From Clostridiales bacterium (GTDB taxonomy: Bacteria; Bacillota; Clostridia; Christensenellales; Aristaeellaceae), in contig SVGJ01000023.1 of assembly GCA_015056415.1 (NCBI GenBank), forward strand, positions 1-36,240: DNA of 36,240 nt, given 5' to 3'. A model generated the notes under the pieces. The model saw nothing but the letters and a program-made list of their open reading frames with translations, ran no database searches and was not told the DNA's origin. Shown in pieces: positions 9,983-17,557 of the stretch; position 1 is the first letter of the stretch; the number at the start of each line of letters is the position of its first letter. The translations under genes and the position numbers were made by a program.

Positions 9983-11512
9983 TCATATCACCTCAGTCAT
10001 CGTTTGAGCCTTCTGCGGTCCGCCGCACTGCGCCGCCGCCATGCCCAGCACCGCCCAGAACATGGGCGTGACCAGACATATGCTGAAGGAGAAGAACCCC
10101 TGCAGCGCGAAGCAGCCCACAGCCAGCGCCAGGGGCCACTGCCTGCGGCGGCACACTTCGACCAGCAGCCATGCCAGCAGCGTGACATAAAGCAGCAGCG
10201 CAGGCAGACCATTGTTGCACAGGATGGCAACATACTCGTTGTGGGGATTGTCAAAATTCTCCCCCAGCGAGGCGCCCACCTTCGCCAGATGGTCCTGCAT
10301 CGCGTAATAGAAGGTATCCGGCCCGGTGCCGAAGATCAGGCTGTTCCGGCTCATGTCCAGGCTGTGGCGCCACACGCCCAGCCGCCACGAACCGAACTGA
10401 TCCCGCGCCCGGCCGTTGAGGATCTCGTGAAGCTCATACAGGCCGCCGGCTGATTCGGGTACTGGAAGGATCGCCATCAGCCAGACCCCGCCCAACACGC
10501 ACACCAGCAGCAGGCAAAGGATCGCCTTCGCAGGCAATGCCTTGCCCTGCCTGTGTGAAAATGCCCATGCCAGCAGCAGGCATACCGCCACGCCCAGCAG
10601 GCCCAGCAGCGCCTTCCATGTGAAAACCAGCTCCACCGGCAGCGCCGCTCTGGGCGTCGCGCTATCCAGCCAGGGCAGGAACAGAAGGCCACGCAGGGCG
10701 AAACCGGCCGCCACACCTGCCAGCGCCACGCAGCCCCGGACACGATACGCCGGGAAGCGCAGCATCAGCAGAACGATCAGCGCGCACAGCGCCGCCAGAG
10801 CGATCAGCCCCGCCTGTACCTCGATGCACCAGATCAGCGCCGCGCCCAGCGAGCCCGCCGCCAGCTGAAGCCAGCCGCCCTTCTCCCGGGTGACGTAATC
10901 GCCCAGCAGCAGCGGCGTTACCAGGCACAGGTAGCCGCTGACCATATCGATATTGCCAATGGTACCCTGGAACTCGTAATTGGTATTGATGCTGCGCCCC
11001 GCCGGAAACAGCCCCAGCACATTAACGCCCATATACTGCAGCGCCACAACGCCGCAAAACACCGTCAGCGCCACGGCCGCAGCGGCCAAGACCGGTTCCT
11101 TCCTGGCAGGAAACAGGCTCATCATCAAAAAGATCAGCCCATAGCACAGATGCGTCAGCAGCCCCTCGTAGCGGATGGCGCCCATCCACACCACAAGCTC
11201 TCCGCTGCCGTTGACGGATCCAGCCCAGGAGCCAAAGCACGCCGATAGCGCCACCCACGAAAAATACGCCAGCGCCACCAGCCACACCGGATGCCGGCGC
11301 AACCCCTGGCCCGAACGCTTCCCCCTCGCCGGAACCAGCGCCGCCACCAGGCAAACCAGCACCGTCACTCCGCAGAGCGCCAGCGCGCCCACCCATTTAG
11401 CATGGGTGATGTGCGCGTAGCTCAGATCCTGCCAGAGCGGAAAAACGCCCAGCCACAGCGCGCCCAGCACTGCCGCCACCATCCTCATCCGTTTCTCTTT
11501 CCCAAGCCGCAT
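9983..11512 (-). CDS. O-antigen ligase family (Wzy/WaaL-like) membrane protein
   Basis: 509 residues with about 12 hydrophobic segments. The diagnostic loop lies in the C-terminal half: 'RLGVWRHSLDMSRNSLIFGTGPDTFYYAM' contains the GxGPDTF core, followed by 'NPHNEY' before the last membrane helices. This is the Wzy_C pattern of enzymes that polymerise or attach lipid-linked polysaccharides at the outer face of the membrane. In a Gram-positive cell the product would be a capsule or wall glycopolymer. ATG 11512 is seven bases from the GGAGG core (11520-11524); the in-frame GTG at 11515 is too close. No other polysaccharide genes are adjacent, so the substrate is unknown. Confidence 0.85.
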   Translation of the reverse strand: MRLGKEKRMRMVAAVLGALWLGVFPLWQDLSYAHITHAKWVGALALCGVTVLVCLVAALVPARGKRSGQGLRRHPVWLVALAYFSWVALSACFGSWAGSVNGSGELVVWMGAIRYEGLLTHLCYGLIFLMMSLFPARKEPVLAAAAVALTVFCGVVALQYMGVNVLGLFPAGRSINTNYEFQGTIGNIDMVSGYLCLVTPLLLGDYVTREKGGWLQLAAGSLGAALIWCIEVQAGLIALAALCALIVLLMLRFPAYRVRGCVALAGVAAGFALRGLLFLPWLDSATPRAALPVELVFTWKALLGLLGVAVCLLLAWAFSHRQGKALPAKAILCLLLVCVLGGVWLMAILPVPESAGGLYELHEILNGRARDQFGSWRLGVWRHSLDMSRNSLIFGTGPDTFYYAMQDHLAKVGASLGENFDNPHNEYVAILCNNGLPALLLYVTLLAWLLVEVCRRRQWPLALAVGCFALQGFFSFSICLVTPMFWAVLGMAAAQCGGPQKAQTMTEVI

Positions 11513-11536
11513 CACATCACCTCCATCATCCCCACC

Positions 11537-11565
11537 ACGATATCACATTTTCCCTACGATTGCAA
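11537..11565 (-). promoter_or_regulatory. Possible promoter for O-antigen-ligase-like gene
   Basis: Minus strand: TTGCAA (11560-11565), 17-bp spacer, TATCGT (11537-11542) with an upstream TGA making a weak extended -10. The match is moderate. Upstream, a 7-bp GC-rich hairpin (arms 11600-11606 and 11614-11620) of unknown role separates it from the ridA terminator. Confidence 0.45.
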
Positions 11566-11631
11566 CGCCATAACCCATTCACGTAACTCGCCCGCGTCGC
11601 GGTGCGCCCTCCGCGCACCGTGACCCCATCA

Positions 11632-11666
11632 AAAAACAAAACCCACTCACTCTACAGCAAGTGGGT
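11632..11666 (-). terminator. Intrinsic terminator ending the opp-ridA transcript
   Basis: Minus strand: arms at 11660-11666 and 11641-11647 (ACCCACT/AGTGGGT, 7 bp, 12-base loop) followed by TTTTGTTTTTT (11632-11642). It lies right after the hairpin repeat array, so the array is part of the 3' untranslated region of the ridA transcript. Confidence 0.75.
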
Positions 11667-11830
11667 GTCCAGAGGGCCGAACGGCCCTTTGGTCAGGGAG
11701 TCCAGAGGGACTGAAAGTCCCTTTGGTCAGGGAGTCCAGAGGGACTGAAAGTCCCTTTGGTCGGGGAGTCCAGAGGGACTGAAAGTCCCTTTGGTCGGGG
11801 AGTCCAGAGGGGCCGAAAGCCCCTCTGGTC
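11667..11830 (-). repeat. Tandem array of five 34-bp hairpin-forming repeats
   Basis: Units begin at 11667 (33 bp), 11700, 11734, 11768 (34 bp each) and 11802 (29 bp, ending in the ridA stop codon). Each unit contains CCAGAGGG...CCCTTTGG, which folds into a 10-11 bp stem with a very short loop (GAA or similar), plus a linker GGTC(A/G)GGGAGT. The three middle units are nearly identical. The outer units have different stem bases, but both arms change together (GGGACT/AGTCCC, GGGCC/GGCCC, GGGGC/GCCCC), so pairing is kept. There are no unique spacers, so this is not a CRISPR array. Confidence 0.92.
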
Positions 11831-12209
11831 ATGCCTTGACGGCGATGGCTTCGATCTCCACGAGGGCGTCCTTGGGTAGCCTGGCTACCTGTACGCAGGC
11901 GCGGGCCGGGGGATTCTCGGGGAAGAAGGTGGCGTAGGCCGCGTTCACCTCGGCAAAATCGCCCAGATCCTTCAGGAAGATGGTGGTCTTCACCACATCC
12001 TTCAGGGTGCAGCCCGCCTCAGCCAGGATGGCGGCGATGTTGTTCATGCTCTGGCAGGTCATCTCACCCACAGAGCCGCTGTGCAGCTCGCCCGTGGCGG
12101 GCACGATGGGCAGCTGTCCGGAAACGAAAACCATATTGCCCGCCTGAATGCCCTGGGCATAGGGGCCGATGGCGGCAGGAGCATTGGACGTATTCAGGGT
12201 CTTGTTCAT
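11829..12209 (-). CDS. ridA: RidA family enamine/imine deaminase
   Basis: 126 residues, the normal length of this trimeric family. RidA hydrolyses reactive 2-aminoacrylate and related enamines released by pyridoxal-phosphate enzymes. Characteristic segments are AIGPYAQGIQAGNMVFVSGQLP near the start, 'KTTIFLKDLGDF' in the middle, and PPARACVQVARLPKDALVEIEAIA, with the substrate-binding Arg and the terminal Glu. AAGGAGG lies before the ATG. It is the last gene of the opp transcription unit, 12 bases after the membrane-anchored protein. Its stop codon overlaps the end of the hairpin repeat array. Its presence suggests that imported peptides feed amino-acid catabolism; that link is inference. Confidence 0.93.
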   Translation of the reverse strand: MNKTLNTSNAPAAIGPYAQGIQAGNMVFVSGQLPIVPATGELHSGSVGEMTCQSMNNIAAILAEAGCTLKDVVKTTIFLKDLGDFAEVNAAYATFFPENPPARACVQVARLPKDALVEIEAIAVKA

Positions 12210-12221
12210 GAAAAACCCTCC

Positions 12222-13484
12222 TTAATCGTAATGGTGAACCACTTCGTAGCCTTCAAACACCTCGTCCAGCACCACATCGGCGCTGGTAGTGATGATGCTC
12301 ATCTCCACACCGTACAGCGGGAAGATCCCCTCTGCCGTCAGCGCCTCCAGCCCGGAGGCATCCAGCGCGTCAGTCGCGTAGAAGGGCAGCAGCCGCAGCA
12401 GCGTCTCGGCGCAGCCCGCGGTGCGTGAGGTGCCGATCAGCGATGGAACCGCGCTCTTGCTCAGGCCATCGGCCAGATCCACATAGGGCGTGCGCACCGT
12501 GCCATCGGCAAACTGATAGTAATAGAGCTCCTTCTGGGGATTCAGCCGGAACGCGCGCAGGCTCACCAGGCTGGTTCCTCCGGTGTAGCTCAGCTGGGCG
12601 GCATCGCACACCCTGCTGCCGGACAGGAGGTCGTAATACTTGTAGGAGTAGCTCAGCTGATCGGCGCTCAGGCAGCGCACGAAGCCATCATAGCTGGAGA
12701 TGGCGCCACGGTTGAAGCCGTTCTCCTCCATGACCTGAGCCAGATAGTCGATGATGAAGGCGTCCTTCATCCAGTAGAAGTCCACCAGGTTCACGATGCC
12801 GTTTTCCTTGGCGAAGGCCAGGTACTCCTGCGACACGGTGAGCTGGAGCGCGTTGTTGCCAAGGAGCTCAACGCGCACGTGCTCAGGGCTTCGGGCAAAT
12901 GCAGCGGCCTGTGCCACATACTCGCGGATATCAGCGTTCTGATAGGGGTCAAAGCCCTCGGTCTCCCAATCCTCGCTGCAGAAGAAGATACTGTTGTACT
13001 CGTCATACACCGGCGCGAGATACACATAACGGCTGTCCAGCTGATCCACCTGCTCAAAGGCCTGATACAGCACGGGATCCACCGGCATGGGCGTGTTGGG
13101 GCTCATGTTCAGGGCATACAGGTTGTTGGTGAGGCGGCCCGGCTCATTGACGCTGAAGGCGTAATAGGCTGTCTCCGTAGCCTGGGAATACAGGCTGGTT
13201 ATGGCCTTGAGCTCCGCCGCGGCGGACATACCGCTGCCACCAAGGTAATAATCGAACTGGAAATCCTGGCTGCAGTTCATCTCGCCGGAGGAAGTGGCCT
13301 CAATAGTGCGCCAGCCGGCGTCCACCCTGGTGTAGGTAAGGATGACGTGGGTGAAAGCAATCACTGCAATCACAATGGCAAGGACCACAATAATGGTCCT
13401 TGCCTTGATGTGGCTCTCGTTCACCTCGACCCGTTCCACAGGCCTGGGCTGGAAAGCCGTACGATCGGGAGCTGTACGTTTCAT
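12222..13484 (-). CDS. Membrane-anchored extracytoplasmic protein of unknown function in opp operon
   Basis: 420 residues. A basic cytoplasmic N-terminus of about 28 residues is followed by one membrane segment (about 29-51) and a large external domain. I do not firmly recognise the domain. The order of elements (an early 'LYALNMSPN' strand, a central helix-rich part, 'YDGFVRCL', then 'YVDLADGLSKSAVPSLIG' and 'GCAETLLRLLPFYATDAL') faintly recalls ApbE-type FMN transferases, but the usual FAD and metal motifs are not evident, so this is weak. The ATG at 13484 follows GGAGA. It lies 24 bases after oppF and 12 before ridA, so it is co-transcribed with the peptide transporter and may process or sense its substrate. 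Confidence 0.7.
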   Translation of the reverse strand: MKRTAPDRTAFQPRPVERVEVNESHIKARTIIVVLAIVIAVIAFTHVILTYTRVDAGWRTIEATSSGEMNCSQDFQFDYYLGGSGMSAAAELKAITSLYSQATETAYYAFSVNEPGRLTNNLYALNMSPNTPMPVDPVLYQAFEQVDQLDSRYVYLAPVYDEYNSIFFCSEDWETEGFDPYQNADIREYVAQAAAFARSPEHVRVELLGNNALQLTVSQEYLAFAKENGIVNLVDFYWMKDAFIIDYLAQVMEENGFNRGAISSYDGFVRCLSADQLSYSYKYYDLLSGSRVCDAAQLSYTGGTSLVSLRAFRLNPQKELYYYQFADGTVRTPYVDLADGLSKSAVPSLIGTSRTAGCAETLLRLLPFYATDALDASGLEALTAEGIFPLYGVEMSIITTSADVVLDEVFEGYEVVHHYD

Positions 13485-13508
13485 TCTGTTTTTCTCCGGA
13501 TATGAAGG

Positions 13509-14798
13509 TTAAATGACCGCCAGCAACAGGAACAGCGCAAAGAGCAGCAGCACTACGCCCCACATGGTCAGGCCAACGATGGCGCCCTTCTTGCAGGCCT
13601 TGTAGTTGCGGATGTGGCGCTTTTTCTTGAAGATGGCGCCGGCAACCAGGCCCAGCAGGGGCAGCAGGAAGGACAGGAACACAAACCACTTGCTGCCGGT
13701 ATCGTGCAGGGGAGCGTTGATGAACTCGGAATCGAGATCCCTCTCCACCTCAGGCTGGGCGGGGGGTTCCTCGCCGGGCTGGAGGATGGTGATGGACTTG
13801 ATGGGCTCGCCCTTCTCGCGCAGCTTCTTGTATTCCTCGATCTCCTTCTTGTTGCCGAAGACGAAGTGACCGTGGCCGATGTCGGTCAGCTCGGGCTTAT
13901 CCTCGCTGTAATCATGCACAGAGGGATCGTAGGTGAAGAGCACCTTGTTCTTCTCCAGGATGGGATCCGGGATCGGAATAGCGGAGATCAGGGAGCGGGT
14001 GTAGGGATGCAGCGGGAAATCGAAGAGCTCGCCGGTTTCAGCGATCTCGACGATGTCACCCTTGTAGATCACGGCGATGCGGTCGGAGATGAAGCGCACG
14101 ATGGAAAGATCGTGGGCGATAAACAGATATGTCATATCGCGTTCCTTCTGGAACTTCTTCATCAGGTTCAGCACCTGTGCGCGGATGGACACGTCCAGCG
14201 CGGAGATGGGCTCGTCAGCGATGATGAACTCAGGCTCCATGACCGTGGCGCGGGCCAGGCCGATGCGCTGGCGCTGACCGCCGGAGAACTCGTGGGGGTA
14301 ACGGGTGAGGTGCTCAGGCAGCAGACCGACCTCGTTGATGATGGTCTCGACCTTCTTGACGCGATCCGCCTCGTTCTTGAACAGGTGGAAGTTGTACAGG
14401 CCCTCGGAGATGATGTAATCAACCGTGGCGCGCTCGTTCAGGGAGGCGGCGGGATCCTGGAACACCATCTGGATGTTGCGGATAACTTCCTTGTCCAGCT
14501 TGCGGGAGATCTTGCCGGAGATGCGGGTACCCTTGTACTGGATCTCGCCGGCGGCGCAGGGGTTCACGCGGATCACCGCGCGGCCGATGGTGGTCTTGCC
14601 GGAACCGGACTCGCCCACCAGAGAGAAGGTCTCACCCTTGTAGATATCAAAGTTTGCGTTCTTGACGGCCTTCACGGCGTTGTCGCCCTTGCCGAAGGTG
14701 ATGTCAAGATTCTTGATGGAAAGGATTATTTCGCGGCCATTTGCATCCACGGGGCCGTGCTCCGGCAGATGGGAGGCCTTGACGGCATTCGTATTCAT
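13509..14798 (-). CDS. oppF: Oligopeptide ABC transporter ATPase with C-terminal membrane tail
   Basis: 429 residues, about 100 more than a usual OppF. The ATPase core is complete: Walker A GESGSGKT (62-69), Q-loop [10 protein letters not shown] (Gln114), signature FSGGQRQR (171-178), Walker B FIIADEP (191-197) and switch His229. The family's C-terminal peptide-transport extension follows. After about residue 340 there is a Pro/Glu-rich linker, then two hydrophobic stretches (about 371-391 and 404-427) separated by a basic loop ([14 protein letters not shown]), which look like two membrane helices. Such a tail is unusual for an OppF. AGGAGG lies eight bases before the ATG; oppD ends 15 bases upstream. 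Confidence 0.93.
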   Translation of the reverse strand: MNTNAVKASHLPEHGPVDANGREIILSIKNLDITFGKGDNAVKAVKNANFDIYKGETFSLVGESGSGKTTIGRAVIRVNPCAAGEIQYKGTRISGKISRKLDKEVIRNIQMVFQDPAASLNERATVDYIISEGLYNFHLFKNEADRVKKVETIINEVGLLPEHLTRYPHEFSGGQRQRIGLARATVMEPEFIIADEPISALDVSIRAQVLNLMKKFQKERDMTYLFIAHDLSIVRFISDRIAVIYKGDIVEIAETGELFDFPLHPYTRSLISAIPIPDPILEKNKVLFTYDPSVHDYSEDKPELTDIGHGHFVFGNKKEIEEYKKLREKGEPIKSITILQPGEEPPAQPEVERDLDSEFINAPLHDTGSKWFVFLSFLLPLLGLVAGAIFKKKRHIRNYKACKKGAIVGLTMWGVVLLLFALFLLLAVI

Positions 14799-14813
14799 CA
14801 GTCATTCCTCCTA

Positions 14814-16565
14814 TCAGATGTTGAAAGCCTCGATCAGCTTCTCGTGGATGTTGTGGATCATTTCAGGCTTCTCCACCTTGGGTGCGCGGGGATCCAGCAG
14901 CCAGGTCTTGGCAAAGTGGGTCTCCGTCACCTGGAACATGGGCGGATCGACCAGGGTATCGATCTTCATGCAGTAGGGATTACGGGGCGCGAAGGGATCG
15001 CCGATGATCTTGTTGTACAGGGAGGGCGGCGTACCGGTGATGGAATACAGCACGGTATTCTTCTGCGCCAGCTGGGGCAGCGAGGACAGCAGCGCCCAGG
15101 TGTAGGGATGGCGGGGATCGAAGAAGACCTCCTCCACCTTGCCCAGTTCAACGATCTGGCCGGCGTACATCACGGCAACGCGATCAGCCACGTTGGCCAC
15201 AACGCCCAGGTCGTGGGTGATGAAGACGATGGTGTAGTTGAATTCCTTCTGCAGGTCCTTGAGCAGCTTGAGGATCTGGGCCTGAATGGTCACGTCCAGA
15301 GCGGTGGTGGGCTCGTCGCAGATGAGGATCTTGGGCTGGCAGGACAGGGCGATAGCGATAACGATACGCTGACGCATGCCGCCGGAATACTGGAAGGGAT
15401 AGTCATCAAAACGCTTCTCAGCATTGGGGATGCCGACCTTGTACATCAGCTCCAGGGCACGGGTGCGGGCCTCCACCTCAGAACACTGCTGGTGCTTGAG
15501 AATGATGGAGGTGATCTGCTTGCCGATGGTGATGATGGGGTTCAGGCTGGTCATGGGATCCTGGAACACGGTGGCGATCTTCTTGCCGCGGATCTGGGTC
15601 CAGTCGTTAGTGTCCTTGACCTTGGCCAGGTTGATCACGCAGGTGCCGTGAAGGCGGACGTCCGTCTTATCCAGGTACTTCACGCGGAAGGTCACAGCGT
15701 CGAACACGGCGTTGAGCACGGAATCATTGGAGAGATCCTTGCCCTGCACCATGGCTTTGCGCAGCTCCTTGAGCAGCAGGCCGATGCACTTGTCGCGCTT
15801 GATCTTGCCGTAGCGGCCCACGGAGAGGTAGACCTCATAAGCCAGCACTTCGTTGCGGCTGCGGACTTCCTCGCTGACGGGCTTCTGGATCTCTTCCTCG
15901 TAGCGCTGCTTCAGCTCGGCCTTCTTGGCGCTGTATTCCTGCAGATAGGCGGTGTCGGCAGCGGCGGTCTTCTTGCGCTGGGCGATAACGGCGTCCTTGC
16001 TCTGCTGCAGCTTCTTGATCTGCGCGTCAAAAGCGGTGATCTGGCTGGAAGTAGCCTTGATCTTGTCCTTCTCGTTATGGGGATCATAGGTCTGCTTCAG
16101 GTTGAAGGCCTCGGTGCGCTGGAAAACCAGCTCGCTGATCTCATCGTCCAGCTTCTGATTCTCCTCAGCGGTAAGGGAAGCGCGGGCGGTCTTTTCCTCC
16201 TCCAGCGCGGTCAGAGCGTTATAGGTCTCGGCGCCATGTTCATAGGCGGAATACTGATCCAGCTTGGCGGCGATGCCCTCCACCTGCTTCCAGGCAGCGG
16301 CGTTCATGTTCACCACGGTATCCACCAGCTCGGCGTCGTTGAAGATCACGTCGCCCTGGCTGATAAAGCCGTTGCCGTCCAGCATGCCGGCAAAGGTCTT
16401 GGTGAAAACGGACTTACCGGAGCCCGACTCGCCCACGATGGCGATGGACTCGTTCTCCAGGATGTCCAGGGAAATGCCGCGGATAGCCGTCAGCACACGG
16501 CCGCGGACGTTGAACTTGACTTCCAGGTCCTTAACGGACAGGAGCACATTCTTTTCTTCCATCAT
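14814..16565 (-). CDS. oppD: Oligopeptide ABC transporter ATPase with large internal insertion
   Basis: 583 residues against about 330-350 for ordinary OppD. Walker A GESGSGKS is at 45-52, but the Q-loop VFQDPMTSLNP is not reached until Gln335; these motifs are normally about 50 residues apart. The extra 230 or so residues (about 83-318) are rich in Glu, Lys, Gln and Ala with heptad-like patterns (about 115-230), suggesting a coiled coil, followed by a more globular part. The rest is canonical: signature YSGGMRQR (393-400), Walker B ILICDEPT (413-420), switch His451 and the C-terminal oligopeptide-transport extension. It should still hydrolyse ATP. GAGG lies six bases before ATG 16565 and overlaps the oppC stop; ATG 16562 is equally possible. 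Confidence 0.93.
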   Translation of the reverse strand: MMEEKNVLLSVKDLEVKFNVRGRVLTAIRGISLDILENESIAIVGESGSGKSVFTKTFAGMLDGNGFISQGDVIFNDAELVDTVVNMNAAAWKQVEGIAAKLDQYSAYEHGAETYNALTALEEEKTARASLTAEENQKLDDEISELVFQRTEAFNLKQTYDPHNEKDKIKATSSQITAFDAQIKKLQQSKDAVIAQRKKTAAADTAYLQEYSAKKAELKQRYEEEIQKPVSEEVRSRNEVLAYEVYLSVGRYGKIKRDKCIGLLLKELRKAMVQGKDLSNDSVLNAVFDAVTFRVKYLDKTDVRLHGTCVINLAKVKDTNDWTQIRGKKIATVFQDPMTSLNPIITIGKQITSIILKHQQCSEVEARTRALELMYKVGIPNAEKRFDDYPFQYSGGMRQRIVIAIALSCQPKILICDEPTTALDVTIQAQILKLLKDLQKEFNYTIVFITHDLGVVANVADRVAVMYAGQIVELGKVEEVFFDPRHPYTWALLSSLPQLAQKNTVLYSITGTPPSLYNKIIGDPFAPRNPYCMKIDTLVDPPMFQVTETHFAKTWLLDPRAPKVEKPEMIHNIHEKLIEAFNI

Positions 16566-16573
16566 ACTGCACC

Positions 16574-17551
16574 TCACATATGGGTCCTGGGGTCGGATGC
16601 GTCGCCCAGATTCTGGCCGACCACATACAGCACCACCGTGATGATAGAAGCAACGGCAACAGGCGTCCAGAATTCAAACTGCCAGCCGGGGGTCAGCATA
16701 GCGTTTTCCGCCTCGTAGATCAGCTTGCCCAGGGACATCTCGCTCATGCCCATGCCGATGTAGGAGAGGAACACCTCATAGCTGATGTAGGAGGGGATCT
16801 CCGTGGCGGCCAGGGTCACGATGATGGAGGTCATGAAGGGCAGGATGTTCTTCATGGCGATCCGCAGGATGGGCGTGCCCAGGCAGCGGGAGGCCAGGTT
16901 GTACTCGCGGTCGCGGATGATGATGACCTGCGTACGGATGAAGTACGCAATGCCCAGCCAGCCGGTGACCGTCAGCGCGAAGACCATCGTCCAGAAGCCG
17001 GCGGAGAAGATCAGCACCAGCACGGAGATGAACAGGATGTAGGGCACGTTGCCGATGATGTTGTACACCTCGGTCATGATGATGTCGACCTTCTTGGAGA
17101 AGCCCCACACAGCGCCCAGCACAATGCCGATGGTCATGTTGATCAGCGCGCAGATGAACGCCATGGAAATGGAGATCTTCGCGCCGTTCCACACGGCGGA
17201 GAAGGTGGACTCGCCCGACTTGCCGGCGCCGAAGATCCAATCGATGTTGAAGCCATACTTTTCAATGGCCATCGAGGGGGTCAGGTGCTTGGCGGTGGGA
17301 TCCATCAGGTTGGCGAACTGGTCATAGGGGACCAGCATGGGATACACATAGGTGAACAGCAGTAACAGCGCAAACAGCGAAAGGATCACAACGTTGACGC
17401 GCTTGCGGAAGAACACACGGAACACGCTGCGCCAGTAGGAGTAGCGGGGAGCGGTAATCTTTTCGGATTCCAGGTCATTGTGGTCCACCCGGGAAAAGAG
17501 CTCCTCATCAGACATATTCAGTTCTTCGAGGTTGATCATTTTCTCGTTCAT
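16574..17551 (-). CDS. oppC: Oligopeptide ABC transporter permease
   Basis: 325 residues, close to the usual OppC length. A cytoplasmic N-terminal tail of about 50 acidic/polar residues is followed by membrane segment 1 (about 53-72), a long external loop ('VPYDQFANLMDPTAKHL...') and five further segments. The loop that couples to the ATPase is present: 'REYNLASRCLGTPILRIAMKNILP'. Alone among the opp subunits here, it shows no large insertion. The ribosome binding site (AAGG, partly within the last oppB codons) is weak, so translation probably depends on coupling with oppB, whose stop lies six bases upstream. Confidence 0.93.
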   Translation of the reverse strand: MNEKMINLEELNMSDEELFSRVDHNDLESEKITAPRYSYWRSVFRVFFRKRVNVVILSLFALLLLFTYVYPMLVPYDQFANLMDPTAKHLTPSMAIEKYGFNIDWIFGAGKSGESTFSAVWNGAKISISMAFICALINMTIGIVLGAVWGFSKKVDIIMTEVYNIIGNVPYILFISVLVLIFSAGFWTMVFALTVTGWLGIAYFIRTQVIIIRDREYNLASRCLGTPILRIAMKNILPFMTSIIVTLAATEIPSYISYEVFLSYIGMGMSEMSLGKLIYEAENAMLTPGWQFEFWTPVAVASIITVVLYVVGQNLGDASDPRTHM

Positions 17552-17557
17552 ATTCTC

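Noticed and set aside
11667-11830. CRISPR-like array
   Set aside because: The repeats are directly adjacent with no unique spacers, and no cas genes are present.
11647-11832. 61-codon minus-strand ORF through the hairpin repeats, with its ATG overlapping the ridA stop
   Set aside because: The 34-bp unit is not a multiple of three, so each unit is read in a different frame and gives no conserved peptide; the ORF ends inside the terminator. The ATGA overlap is noted but is probably chance.
13614-16718. 1034-codon plus-strand ORF opposite oppF and oppD
   Set aside because: Low-complexity antisense product spanning two well-identified genes and their gap; no ribosome binding site.
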